Below are positions 26,386-35,381 of a stretch of DNA of 64,000 nt, in pieces (position 1 is the stretch's first letter; every line of letters starts with the position of its first letter). The notes beneath the pieces were generated by a model. It was not told the DNA's origin and made no database searches. It was given only the letters and a program-made list of their open reading frames with translations. This DNA is from an uncultured Paludibacter sp. (GTDB taxonomy: Bacteria; Bacteroidota; Bacteroidia; Bacteroidales; Paludibacteraceae): assembly GCA_937897985.1 (NCBI GenBank), contig CALCBD010000031.1, positions 1 through 64,000 of the forward strand. Direction: 5' to 3'. The position numbers and the translations under genes are program-made.

Positions 26386-27330
26386 TTATAATAAGTATTG
26401 TTCGCTGATGGATTTATGTTCCTGCACCCTGTAAATGGTATCGGCAAACATATCTGCTATCGTAAGAATCCTTACTTTCGAACATCTGCTGCAATCAAAG
26501 GGAATTGAATCGGTAAATGCAATTTCCATCAGTGACGAATTCATAATGTTCTCGATGGCATCACCCGACATTACTCCATGTGAAACGATTGCGCGTACGC
26601 TTGCCGCTCCGTTTTCCATGATCAGATTGGCCGCTTTGCACAGCGTACCGGCAGTGTCGGCCATATCGTCAACAATGATTACATCCTTTCCCCTGACATC
26701 GCCAATGATTCGCATTTCGCCCACCACATTAGCTTTTTCACGGGTTTTGTGTCCCAACACCATTGGTACTTCCAGATGTTTTGCATACGATCCGGCTCTC
26801 TTGGTTCCTCCAACGTCAGGCGAAGCAATTACCAGATTTTTGAGTTGCAACGATTTTATATATGGTACGAAAATGGTCGAAGCGTACAGATGGTCGACGG
26901 GAATGTTGAAAAATCCCTGAATCTGATCGGCATGCAAATCCATGGTGATAATTCTGTCGACTCCTGCTACACTCAGCATGTCAGCAATCAGTTTGGCGCC
27001 AATCGAAACACGCGGTTTGTCTTTCCTGTCCTGACGGGCCCAGCCGTAATACGGAATTACTGCAATGATTTTGTATGCCGATGCTCTTTTGGCTGCGTCA
27101 ATCATCAGCAAAAGTTCCATCAGATTGTCGGAATTGGGGAAAGTGGATTGAACCAGATAAATGTATTGCCCACGAATGGACTCCTCGAATGAAACTGAAA
27201 ATTCGCCGTCGGAAAAGTGCTCAATCTTCATTTTTCCTAATGGACAATCTAAACTTTTAGAGATTTTTTCGGCTAAATAACGACTGTTGGTGCCGGAGAA
27301 AATCTTAAACGGAGCAGTAGATACTGTCAT
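26386..27330 (-). CDS. prs: Ribose-phosphate pyrophosphokinase
   Basis: 314 aa, usual length. Makes PRPP from ribose 5-phosphate and ATP for nucleotide, His and Trp synthesis. Visible are FSDGEFSVSFEESIRG, the flexible-loop region YYGWARQDRKDKPRVSIGAK, the Mg2+ site ITMDLHADQIQGFF and the PRPP-binding loop VIIVDDMADTAGTL. No signs of damage. A -7 element lies about 40 bases upstream. It is monocistronic between two plus-strand genes. PRPP is also used by HisG, encoded further along. Confidence 0.95.
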   Translation of the reverse strand: MTVSTAPFKIFSGTNSRYLAEKISKSLDCPLGKMKIEHFSDGEFSVSFEESIRGQYIYLVQSTFPNSDNLMELLLMIDAAKRASAYKIIAVIPYYGWARQDRKDKPRVSIGAKLIADMLSVAGVDRIITMDLHADQIQGFFNIPVDHLYASTIFVPYIKSLQLKNLVIASPDVGGTKRAGSYAKHLEVPMVLGHKTREKANVVGEMRIIGDVRGKDVIIVDDMADTAGTLCKAANLIMENGAASVRAIVSHGVMSGDAIENIMNSSLMEIAFTDSIPFDCSRCSKVRILTIADMFADTIYRVQEHKSISEQYLL

Positions 27331-27368
27331 TTGATAGATTCTGTTTTGAAGTTGTGTGGAATTTTTTG

Positions 27369-27376
27369 CAAAAGTA
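27369..27376 (-). promoter_or_regulatory. -7 element (TActTTTG) of prs
   Basis: Minus-strand TACTTTTG, 39 bases before the start codon. The rest of the gap 27331-27668 is AT-rich and shows nothing else I can name. Confidence 0.45.
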
Positions 27377-27668
27377 CGGAATTAAATTTTATAATCTATA
27401 CATAAAATGCTTAAAAATGGAATGAATCTTTATTCGTTTTTTATGCAGTTGTCCGGCAGGTTTTTCGGAATCGGTTCTGAATTTATCAGTTATTCATCAG
27501 GAGTCGCTTTATTGATTGTTTAATGTTCCGTCAATTGTTTTTTCGCAAACGTTTGAAATCAAATATTGCATCTTTTTAATATCCGCTAAATTATTTCTTT
27601 GTAATTAAAACTACTTTTGAATTTAGTTTCATTTGGATGATATATTTTATGTTAAAATTCAATATACT

Positions 27669-30362
27669 ATGAAGATACACTTTAAGATATCTTATTTTAC
27701 ACACTGGGGGCAACGACTTTTCGTAACAGGCAATGTGCCGGCTCTCGGAAATGGTGATTTTTCGAAAGCGCTGGCACTCAATTTCAAAAGCCCGGAAGAC
27801 TGGGTGGGCGAATTCGATTTCAATGTGGATGACAGGACAGAAATACGTTACAATTACATACTTTTTGATGAGCATACGGGTAGGTATACCGGGGAATGGG
27901 GCGAACAGAGAACCCTCTTGTTTGACAAAGGAACCACCGAACATTTTTTCTGTTTCGATCATTGGAATTCACCCGATCAGGTGGAAAATACATTTCTGAC
28001 AGCTCCTTTTGCTGAAGTTTTACTGCGCGACGAACACGAAATTACACAGGAGAAAATTAATCCGAAATGTACACACATTTTCAGGGTCAAAGCTCCTCTC
28101 ATTCACGGAAATCAGGTGGTTTGTGTGATTGGTGACTGTAAGGCACTTGGCAACTGGTCGACGGTAAATCCGCTTTTGCTGAACAAATCTGCCGACGGCT
28201 ATTGGGAAATCGGTGCTGATTTGTCGAAAGTGCAGGGTGATGCTCACTATAAATACGGATTGTATGATCCTGAGGACAGTAAGTTCAATAATTTTGAAAC
28301 CGGTCCGGACAGAACTGCCCCGATCATGAACTCCAAAAAAACTATCGTTCAGTTGAACGATGGTTTTATCCGTGTTCCTTCTCAGTCGTGGCGTGGTGCC
28401 GGGGTTGGTTTGCCGGTTTTCAGTATTCGCACAAAGAAAAGTTTTGGTGCCGGTGACTTTGGCGATATGATACTGTTTATCGACTGGGCAGCCAAAGTAG
28501 GACTTAAATTAATTCAGGTTCTGCCACTCAACGATACTATTGGTACACATACCGATGCCGATGTGCTGCCTTATGCCGCCATTTCGGCTTTTGCACTCAA
28601 TCCGCTCTTCCTGAATCTGCCCGCAATGGGTAAATTGCCTTCCACTCATCCTTTGCAAAAGGAATTCAAAGTGAAACAGGTTCAGCTAAATGCGCTTGAC
28701 CTGATTGCTTTTTTAGATGTGGTCAACTTTAAAGTGAATTATGCACGTGAATTATATCTGATTCAAAAGGATAAATTCCTGAAAGATAAAGATTTTCATG
28801 TTTTCTTCGAAAAAAATGAATTCTGGTTGGTGCCTTATGCCGCTTATTGTGTTTTGCGTGACCGGTTCGGAACACCCGATTATCGTCAATGGAAAGAATA
28901 TTCGCGCTACGATCAGAACAAAATAGCTTCGCTGACTTCGCCCGAAAGTTCATTTTATGATGAAGTGGCACTCAATTATTTCATCCAGTATCATTTACAT
29001 CTCCAGCTGACTAATGCTGCTGAATATGCCCATGCTCAGGGAATTGTTCTCAAAGGCGACATCCCTATCGGAATCAATCGCAACAGTGTTGACACCTGGG
29101 TTTCGCCTGAACTTTTCAATATGCACATGCAGGCAGGTGCTCCTCCCGATATGTTTGCAGTGAAAGGTCAGAACTGGGAATTGCCTACCTACAACTGGGA
29201 TATGATCAAACGTACCGGTTTCGATTGGTGGAAAAAACGTTTTGCTCAGATGTCCAATTACTTCGATACTTTCCGTATCGATCATATACTGGGTTTTTTC
29301 CGTATCTGGCAGATTCCTGTCAATCAGGTGGAAGGCATTATGGGTCATCTTTTCCCTTCAACTCCCGTTCATGTCAACGAGTTTGCCGAAAAAGGCATCT
29401 GGTTCGATTATAACCGATTTTGCAAACCCTATATTACCGATGCAATTTTATGGGATTTTTTCGGCGAAGAAGCATCATGGGTAAAAGCCAACTGTCTGCA
29501 AATTGAGGATGGCTGGGTACTCCGGCTCAAAACGCCTTATCTGAGTCAGACCAATGTGGAAAAACTGTTTGCCGACGGGAAAATCTCGGAACGCGTCAAA
29601 TGGGGATTGTTCGACCTGATTTCCAATGTATTGTTTTTTGAACTCGAAGGCTCCAACAGCACTCAGTTCTATCCGCGATACGGCATCGAAAGTTTGCGCA
29701 CTTTCCAGGATCTGGATGATTATACCAAAAATAAAATACGTGAACTTTATGTCGATTATTTTTACCGCCGGCAGGATGCCTATTGGTATCAGTCGGGAAT
29801 GGAAAAACTCCCCGCTTTGAAACGGGCTACCAATATGCTGATTTGTGGTGAGGATTTGGGGATGATGACACATTGTGTTACCAGGGTAATGAAGGAACTT
29901 GGGATCCTTAGCCTCGAAGTGCAGCGTGCGCCAAAATCGGATAAAATCGAGTTCTTTCATCCTGCCGATGCTCCGTATCTTTCGGTGGTTACCCCTTCGA
30001 CACATGATATGAGCACCATCAGAGGCTGGTGGGAAGAAGACCGCGGTGTTACCCAGCGGTTCTATAATTCCCAACTCGGACACTGGGGCGATGCACCTTA
30101 TTTCTGCGACTGGTGGATATGCCGCGATATTTTATTGCAGCATTTGTATTCACCGGCCATGTGGGCTATCTTCCAGATGCAGGATTTGCTGAGTATTTCG
30201 GATGCCGTTCGCCGTGAAAATCCACATGATGAACGCATCAACGTACCATCGAATTCCAAATTCAGCTGGCGATTCAGACTTCATCTCAATATGGAAGATT
30301 TGCTTGTGAATGATGATTTTAACAATGAACTGAAAAATTACATTATTCAATCGGGAAGATAA
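27669..30362 (+). CDS. malQ: 4-alpha-glucanotransferase (GH77) with two CBM20 domains
   Basis: About 897 aa. Start chosen at ATG 27669 (MKIHFKISYFTHWGQ), where the first CBM20 begins; the upstream TTG adds 12 residues. Two starch-binding CBM20 domains (about 1-110 and 125-225) are followed by GH77: GVGLPVFSIRTKKSFGAGDFGD, FDTFRIDHILGFFRIW (nucleophile Asp538), ICGEDLGMM (acid/base Glu728) and STHDMSTIRGWWEED (Asp780). This CBM20-CBM20-GH77 plan with an insertion in the catalytic domain is that of plant DPE2, which moves glucosyl units from maltose to glycans. No signal peptide, so cytoplasmic. Fits the maltodextrin genes at the window start. Confidence 0.92.
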   Translation: MKIHFKISYFTHWGQRLFVTGNVPALGNGDFSKALALNFKSPEDWVGEFDFNVDDRTEIRYNYILFDEHTGRYTGEWGEQRTLLFDKGTTEHFFCFDHWNSPDQVENTFLTAPFAEVLLRDEHEITQEKINPKCTHIFRVKAPLIHGNQVVCVIGDCKALGNWSTVNPLLLNKSADGYWEIGADLSKVQGDAHYKYGLYDPEDSKFNNFETGPDRTAPIMNSKKTIVQLNDGFIRVPSQSWRGAGVGLPVFSIRTKKSFGAGDFGDMILFIDWAAKVGLKLIQVLPLNDTIGTHTDADVLPYAAISAFALNPLFLNLPAMGKLPSTHPLQKEFKVKQVQLNALDLIAFLDVVNFKVNYARELYLIQKDKFLKDKDFHVFFEKNEFWLVPYAAYCVLRDRFGTPDYRQWKEYSRYDQNKIASLTSPESSFYDEVALNYFIQYHLHLQLTNAAEYAHAQGIVLKGDIPIGINRNSVDTWVSPELFNMHMQAGAPPDMFAVKGQNWELPTYNWDMIKRTGFDWWKKRFAQMSNYFDTFRIDHILGFFRIWQIPVNQVEGIMGHLFPSTPVHVNEFAEKGIWFDYNRFCKPYITDAILWDFFGEEASWVKANCLQIEDGWVLRLKTPYLSQTNVEKLFADGKISERVKWGLFDLISNVLFFELEGSNSTQFYPRYGIESLRTFQDLDDYTKNKIRELYVDYFYRRQDAYWYQSGMEKLPALKRATNMLICGEDLGMMTHCVTRVMKELGILSLEVQRAPKSDKIEFFHPADAPYLSVVTPSTHDMSTIRGWWEEDRGVTQRFYNSQLGHWGDAPYFCDWWICRDILLQHLYSPAMWAIFQMQDLLSISDAVRRENPHDERINVPSNSKFSWRFRLHLNMEDLLVNDDFNNELKNYIIQSGR

Positions 30363-30385
30363 GCTTTTTTTGTCGTTGTGTGTGT

Positions 30386-30426
30386 AAAAAGAGGATATAC
30401 GGTAATAATCGTGTAACCTCTTTTTT
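30386..30426 (+). terminator. Intrinsic terminator after malQ
   Basis: The 16-bp imperfect stem 30386-30401 pairs with 30410-30425 (one mismatch, one G-U) and ends in T6. Confidence 0.8.
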
Positions 30427-30439
30427 CATTTTTTAGAGA

Positions 30440-30871
30440 GTCACACAAGTCACCGCTTCGCTGAATGTCACACAAGTCACCGCTTCGCTGAGACTCACAC
30501 AAGTTTCCGCTTCGCTGAATGTCACACAAGTCACCGCTTCGCTGAATGTCACACAAGTTTCCGCTTCGCTGAGACTCATACAAGTTTCCGCTTCGCTGAG
30601 TGTCACACAAGTCACCGCTTCGCTGAGACTCACACAAGTTACCGCTTCGCTGAATGTCACACAAGTTTCCGCTTCGCTGAGTCTCACACAAGTCACCGCT
30701 TCGCTGAATGTCACACAAGTTTCCGCTTCGCTGAGTCTCACACAAGTCACCGCTTCGCTGAGTGTCACACAAGTTTCCGCTTCGCTGAGACTCACACAAG
30801 TTTCCGCTTCGCTGAATGTCACACAAGTTTCCGCTTCGCTGAATGTCACACAAGTCACCGCTTCGCTGAGA
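30440..30871. repeat. Tandem array, 16 units of exactly 27 bp
   Basis: Sixteen head-to-tail 27-base units without any insertion or deletion. Each has the core cacaagt-YNC-cgcttcgctga. Bases 12-14 are cac in 7 units, ttc in 8 and tac in 1. The junction is gaat-g, gaga-c, gagt-g or gagt-c. Because 27 is divisible by 3, long open frames with 9-residue repeats arise on the minus strand (such as C-D-I-Q-R-S-G-N-L), but I regard these as by-products. The array lies between the malQ terminator and the panE promoter. Confidence 0.95.
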
Positions 30872-30900
30872 CTTGTGTGGAGCGCGAAGCGGTGACTTGT
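30848..30900. repeat. Inverted partial copy closing the 27-bp array
   Basis: 30884-30900 is the exact reverse complement of 17 bases (30850-30866) of the last unit, making a hairpin with a 17-base loop. A competing hairpin pairs 30848-30855 with 30871-30878. The two cannot form together. Confidence 0.8.
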
Positions 30901-30954
30901 AATAGTCATATTTTTTTAATAAGTGTCAAAAAATCCGTTCAAACCGGTAAATCC

Positions 30955-30986
30955 TTTCGCTAACCAGTCGAAAATTGGTATCTTTG
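30955..30986 (+). promoter_or_regulatory. Promoter of panE
   Basis: TTTC at 30955, 20-base spacer, TAtcTTTG at 30979-30986. The start codon at 31011 leaves a leader of about 18 nt, which supports that start over the longer frame at 30975. Confidence 0.65.
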
Positions 30987-31010
30987 CGCTTCAAAAAAGG
31001 AAGTGTAATA

Positions 31011-31931
31011 ATGAAAACTAAGATTGCAGTTGTAGGGATTGGTGGTGTTGGCGGGTATTATGGTGGATTACTTGCAAAAAAGTATTTTGAAAATCCGGAG
31101 TTTGAGATTTATTTTATCGCCCGCGGCGAACATCTGAAAAAAATTAAAGAGAACGGCCTGAAGGTAATTACTGAAAATGATTCTTTTATCGCACATCCAA
31201 CTCTGGCAACCGATAATGCATCCGAAATCGGGGTCGTCGATTATGTTATACTTTGTACTAAAAGTTATGATCTGAATCTGAGCATCGACCAGATTAAACC
31301 CTGTATTGGTGTTTCGACCGTAGTTTTGCCTTTGCTGAACGGGATGGATATAAGTGCACGAATCAGAGAACTTCTTCCGTCCAACGAAGTTTGGGATGGT
31401 TGTGTTTACATTGTCGGACGTCTCAACGAACCCGGTGTGGTAGAGAGTTCGGGTGGTTTGCACGATCTGTTTTTCGGATATCAGAATCTTAAATCCGACA
31501 GGCTTTCCGCTTTTGAAAAATGCTTGAAAGATGCAGGAATTAAAGCTACTTTGAGCGAAAACATCAGGGCGGTAATCTGGAGAAAATTCATTTTTATTTC
31601 GACCACAGCGTCACTTACTTCCTATTTCAATGTAGGCTTTCGGGACCTGCTCGCTGATGAGTCCCTGCGCCCCTTCACCTTAAAATTTATGAACGAAGTT
31701 GCTGCTGTGGCAGGTGCTGAAGGAGTGCACTTCGAACATGATATCATCGAAACAACGGTTCGTCACATCGAGCGATTGCCATTTGGTACCACCTCGTCGA
31801 TGCATACAGATTTTAAAGCAGGCAGGAATACAGAATTGAGTTCGCTCACGGGAATTGTTATCGAAACTGCCCGAAAATACGGAATACCCACACCAACGTA
31901 TGAAAAGGTGTATGCCGCTTTAAAAGATTGA
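31011..31931 (+). CDS. panE: 2-dehydropantoate 2-reductase
   Basis: 306 aa from ATG 31011. NADPH-dependent reduction of ketopantoate to pantoate in coenzyme A synthesis, cytoplasmic. The N-terminal Rossmann motif is KIAVVGIGGVGGYYGG. CTKSYDL (substrate/cofactor-binding Lys), PLLNGMD and the C-terminal helical domain with RAVIWRKFIFIS and SSMHTDFKAGRNTELSSLTG fit the ApbA/PanE family. The longer frame from 30975 would begin upstream of the predicted promoter's transcript start. CoaX, encoded at 52.3 kb, acts on the next intermediate. Confidence 0.9.
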   Translation: MKTKIAVVGIGGVGGYYGGLLAKKYFENPEFEIYFIARGEHLKKIKENGLKVITENDSFIAHPTLATDNASEIGVVDYVILCTKSYDLNLSIDQIKPCIGVSTVVLPLLNGMDISARIRELLPSNEVWDGCVYIVGRLNEPGVVESSGGLHDLFFGYQNLKSDRLSAFEKCLKDAGIKATLSENIRAVIWRKFIFISTTASLTSYFNVGFRDLLADESLRPFTLKFMNEVAAVAGAEGVHFEHDIIETTVRHIERLPFGTTSSMHTDFKAGRNTELSSLTGIVIETARKYGIPTPTYEKVYAALKD

Positions 31932-32103
31932 ATAATGTGAAGTGAGATTGATTTATATGTCTTATGCTTCATTTGGTCAGGCGAATAGTATTAATTTCCT
32001 TACGTAGTTTAACTGCTCAAGCTGTTTGTTAATTTGCTCAACAGATTGATATATTTTCAAATTTGCTCATCGGAGAATTAACTCATTGGCTCATCGTAAA
32101 TAC
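31932..32103. other. Short gap with degenerate ttgctca repeats
   Basis: Three or four imperfect copies of a phrase like atttgctca(a/t)cngattg occur at about 32010-32096. No gene. Confidence 0.4.
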
Positions 32104-32832
32104 ATGAAAATCATTTATTCAAACTCCTGTATACCTTCACGGAATCTGGCACTGGAAGAGTATTTATTCTCAAAAAGTACAGATGACTTTTTGTTGTTTT
32201 ATGTAAATGAAAGTTGTGTGGTGTTGGGTTCGAATCAGGTGGCTGTAAATGAGGTAAATATGGAGTTTTGCCAACTAAACAACATTGGTGTTTACCGTAG
32301 AATGTCGGGTGGGGGAGCCGTTTACCACGACGAAGGTAACCTGAATTATTGTTTTATCTCCAATAAACAGGAAGATATTTCAGCATTAAACGGTGATTTC
32401 CTGTTGCCTGTGATCGATGTGTTAAACTCAATGGGGATTCCGGTTCATGCCGGCGTTCGTAAGGATTTATGGTTGCCGGGTGAATACAAAATTTCAGGTA
32501 CAGCCTCTCATATCAGTAAAAACAGGCGCCTGCATCACGGTACCTTGCTGTACAAATCAAATATTGACGTTTTACAGACTGCATTAACGGTAACCGAAAA
32601 AAATGAAAATCTCAAAGGAACGCAATCTGTTCCGGGTAATGTTAAAAATATTTCAGCTTATATCGAAGAACAGGGTGGAGAAGCAATGCCGGCATCGGGC
32701 TTTTTTGAAGCATTGATTACACGTTTTTCAAATTATTATCATACAGAAATAACTGAAACTGAAGCAAATGATGCTGAAATTGCTGAAATTGAAATGAAAT
32801 ACCTTGATCCTGAGTGGATATATAAAAAATAA
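32104..32832 (+). CDS. lplA: Lipoate-protein ligase A family
   Basis: 242 aa from ATG 32104 (MKIIYSNSCIPSRNLALEEYL). The upstream ATG at 32086 adds MAHRKY and comes from repeat-like sequence. It has the biotinyl/lipoyl-ligase fold: NLALEEYLF, RRMSGGGAVYHDEGNLNY (lipoyl-binding RR.SGGG.VYHD loop) and KISGTASHISKNRRLHHGTLL (catalytic Lys region). The protein lacks most of the C-terminal accessory domain of E. coli LplA, as many short LplA proteins do. Expected role: attaching free lipoate to 2-oxoacid dehydrogenase or GcvH proteins. Confidence 0.88.
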   Translation: MKIIYSNSCIPSRNLALEEYLFSKSTDDFLLFYVNESCVVLGSNQVAVNEVNMEFCQLNNIGVYRRMSGGGAVYHDEGNLNYCFISNKQEDISALNGDFLLPVIDVLNSMGIPVHAGVRKDLWLPGEYKISGTASHISKNRRLHHGTLLYKSNIDVLQTALTVTEKNENLKGTQSVPGNVKNISAYIEEQGGEAMPASGFFEALITRFSNYYHTEITETEANDAEIAEIEMKYLDPEWIYKK

Positions 32833-32875
32833 ATACCTGTATTTTTGTTAATTTACGGCCGTTTACATACGAAAA

Positions 32876-32923
32876 AAGGCTGTATCAAAAGTAATCAGGG
32901 ATCCCTGCTTTTGATACAGCCTT
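32876..32923. terminator. Nested-palindrome bidirectional terminator (lplA / ald)
   Basis: Perfect 16-bp stem 32876-32891 with 32908-32923, A-rich on the left and followed by A-runs on the right. The loop itself contains the 12-base palindrome cagggatccctg. It lies between convergent lplA and ald. The arm ggctgtatcaaaag closely resembles the MITE end at 59933 (ggctgtctcaaaag). Confidence 0.8.
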
Positions 32924-32944
32924 CAAAAAAAGTAATGTAAAAGA

Positions 32945-34027
32945 TTAAAAGTTAAAAGTTTCTGCCACTGCACGGCAAACAATCTTTCCACCGACTATAT
33001 TGAGTCCTTCACGCAAATCTTCATAGGTTTCGCAGGCTTTTTCCCAACCAAGATTTGCTAATTTAATAGCATAAGGCAATGTTGCATTGGTAAGTGCCAG
33101 TGTGGAAGTAAAAGGTACAGCTCCGGGAATATTGGCAACGCAATAATGCAGGATACCATCCACCTGATAAACAGGCTCAGCATGGGTTGTAGGTTTTGAA
33201 GTTTCGAAACAACCTCCCTGATCAATAGCCACATCGACCATTACCGAGCCCGGTTGCATCAGCTTAAGCATTTCTCTGGTAATCAGATGAGGCGCTTTTG
33301 CTCCCGGAATTAACACTGCTCCGATTACCAAATCAGTTAATGGCAACATCTGTTCGATATTGTATTGCGATGACATCACTGTATCAACATTAGCCGGCAT
33401 TATTTCGCTCAGGTACCGTAAACGCGGCAATGAAATATCCATAATGGTAACATGTGCACCCAATCCGGCTGCCATCAATGCAGCTTGTGTGCCTACAATT
33501 CCACCACCGAGAACAAGAACATTAGCCGGACGTACACCCGGCACACCACCTAATAAAATTCCTTTTCCGCCCTTGGGTTTTTCAAGATATTTCGCTCCTT
33601 CCTGTATCGACATGCGCCCGGCAACTTCCGACATCGGAATAAGTAAAGGTAAAGTATTGTTGTTTACCACGGTTTCGTAGGCAAGGCAAACAGCATTGCT
33701 TTTCATCATGGCACGTGTAAGGGTTTCGTTTGAAGCAAAATGGAAATAAGTGAAAAGTAACTGATCAGGCCGGATCAAATCGTATTCCTGTGCAATAGGT
33801 TCTTTCACTTTCATAATCATATCAGCAATGTCAAAAACTTCTTTTGGTGTGTTAAGTATTTGAGCTCCTGCGTGTAGGTAAGCTTCGTCGTTAAAACCAC
33901 TGTTCATTCCCGCATTGGTTTCCACATATACACTGTGTCCGTTTTTTAATAAAGCCTGTACTCCGCCTGGAGTTAATGCAACACGACTTTCGTTGTTTTT
34001 AATTTCTTTTGGTACTCCGATTTTCAT
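32945..34027 (-). CDS. ald: Alanine dehydrogenase
   Basis: 360 aa, typical length. NAD-dependent interconversion of alanine and pyruvate plus ammonia. MKIGVPKEIKNNESRVALTP at the N-terminus, Lys75 in MIMKVKEP, His96 in FTYFHFASN, NAD-binding VLVLGGGIVGTQAALMAAGLGA and DVAIDQGGC...TTHAEPVY are all intact. Monocistronic, sharing the downstream hairpin with lplA. Confidence 0.95.
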   Translation of the reverse strand: MKIGVPKEIKNNESRVALTPGGVQALLKNGHSVYVETNAGMNSGFNDEAYLHAGAQILNTPKEVFDIADMIMKVKEPIAQEYDLIRPDQLLFTYFHFASNETLTRAMMKSNAVCLAYETVVNNNTLPLLIPMSEVAGRMSIQEGAKYLEKPKGGKGILLGGVPGVRPANVLVLGGGIVGTQAALMAAGLGAHVTIMDISLPRLRYLSEIMPANVDTVMSSQYNIEQMLPLTDLVIGAVLIPGAKAPHLITREMLKLMQPGSVMVDVAIDQGGCFETSKPTTHAEPVYQVDGILHYCVANIPGAVPFTSTLALTNATLPYAIKLANLGWEKACETYEDLREGLNIVGGKIVCRAVAETFNF

Positions 34028-34340
34028 TTTTTCTGTATTTTTTAAAGTTCGGTTTTCAGAAGGTTGTTAAACTGTTTCGAATGAATGTTTTTTATCTTTT
34101 CCCAACTGAAAACGGCGTAAAATTACAGTAATAATTTCAAAATGGAATACAATTTCAAAAAAAAATACATTTCGTTGATAATAATTATTTAAATATCAGA
34201 ATATCAAAAGTATACGAATTGTGAAATTTGAAAGTCAGAATTGTAAAGTATATGAAAAAGTGCAATAATATTGTTGATATTTGGTTAAAAATACAACTTT
34301 TATTTACTTTTTAAGTATTATAAGTTATAAATTGAAAGTA
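34028..34340. other. AT-rich gap upstream of ald, nothing recognised
   Basis: Very A+T-rich. It must contain the ald promoter on the minus strand, but I find no exact TAnnTTTG. No RNA gene or repeat seen. Confidence 0.4.
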
Positions 34341-35369
34341 TTATTCGGGGTAGTAGTAATAAGTCTGATTCATTGACAAAGGTATACCGATTTTGTACGA
34401 TGAGGTATTGTAGCTCCCGAAAATTCCAATTCCACCCTTAATATTACTGAAAATCTGAATTGGTTCGGAAAAGAAATCAATAAATGTACTGCTTGCATCT
34501 CTTGTTTTAAGGTAAAGGTAATACGATTTTGAAATACTCTGTAATTCTACAATCAGTTCATTTCTGATAACGGTTACCGGTTCATAGAGATTTCCCGCTT
34601 TAGGTGGTGTATTATTAAAATATACATAATTGTAAAAATTTGAGCTTAATTTTAAACTGTAGGTTTTTCCATCAAACAAATCATCGCTGAAAACATGGTA
34701 GTAATTGCCGCCTGTATTGTCAAATATGCCTGATTCGGAAGTGTTTCCGAATACGACATCATCGCTGTTAAAATAATATTTTCCGGTCTGAGTTGTTCCG
34801 TTACTTAACCAAACCTTCATTTTTAAGCCTATTCTGTAATAATTCCGGACATTTGCAGGGTCATTAAAATTCACATTCATCTTAAACTGATTGTTGATAC
34901 TGTAGCCGATAGTGTCGGGTATTGTCTGCCCGTAAGTAAACGATAGAAATGCAGTTTTTTCCAGAATAACCGTACTTGTATCCACCGAAATGACCGGATT
35001 CGGCGTGGCTATTTCGGTAATGGCTGAAACTTCGTGAAATTGAGAATTGAAAGCAATAATTTTTAGCCGGTCGCCGGGTTTGGGTACATAAGTCCCCAGA
35101 TAATATCCGTTTTGAACAGGTTTAAGTTGTTCGTATTCAACGTCGTTGACCAGCAATTTTACAGTCGCATTGTTCAGATTCACAAATTGCGAATCGTCAT
35201 CGAGAAAAAACCTGCTTTCCGAAACATGTACTTTAATGGCTGAATCGGGTGATATGATGCTGTTGATAACCAGCAGCGGATCAGTGTCCTTCCCATTAAA
35301 ATCGATGGTAGTTTCACACGAGGTTAAAATTGCAGCGATTAGTATGATAAATATATATCCTGTTTTCAT
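34341..35369 (-). CDS. DUF4249 lipoprotein, partner of the TonB-dependent receptor
   Basis: 342 aa. Signal peptide with lipobox ILTSC (Cys18), then DPLLVINSIISPDSAIKVHVSESRF, the hallmark start of DUF4249, and beta-rich sequence to YYYPE. In Bacteroidota such lipoproteins are encoded next to a TonB-dependent receptor and presumably sit on the outer membrane as part of its uptake complex. Here the receptor stop and this start are 12 bases apart, receptor first in the transcript. The substrate is unknown. Confidence 0.88.
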   Translation of the reverse strand: MKTGYIFIILIAAILTSCETTIDFNGKDTDPLLVINSIISPDSAIKVHVSESRFFLDDDSQFVNLNNATVKLLVNDVEYEQLKPVQNGYYLGTYVPKPGDRLKIIAFNSQFHEVSAITEIATPNPVISVDTSTVILEKTAFLSFTYGQTIPDTIGYSINNQFKMNVNFNDPANVRNYYRIGLKMKVWLSNGTTQTGKYYFNSDDVVFGNTSESGIFDNTGGNYYHVFSDDLFDGKTYSLKLSSNFYNYVYFNNTPPKAGNLYEPVTVIRNELIVELQSISKSYYLYLKTRDASSTFIDFFSEPIQIFSNIKGGIGIFGSYNTSSYKIGIPLSMNQTYYYYPE

Positions 35370-35381
35370 AGATTTGATTTT

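Noticed and set aside
29475..30083. 202-aa minus-strand frame inside malQ
   Set aside because: Antisense to the conserved catalytic core of GH77; no independent support.
30440..30871. Possible CRISPR array
   Set aside because: Units are contiguous with no unique spacers between them, and no cas genes are nearby.
30347..30909. Two long minus-strand open frames (168 and 158 aa) of perfect 9-residue repeats across the 27-bp array
   Set aside because: Any stop-free 27-bp repeat yields such frames. They run through the malQ terminator or lack start context, show no signal peptide, and two frames are equally open.
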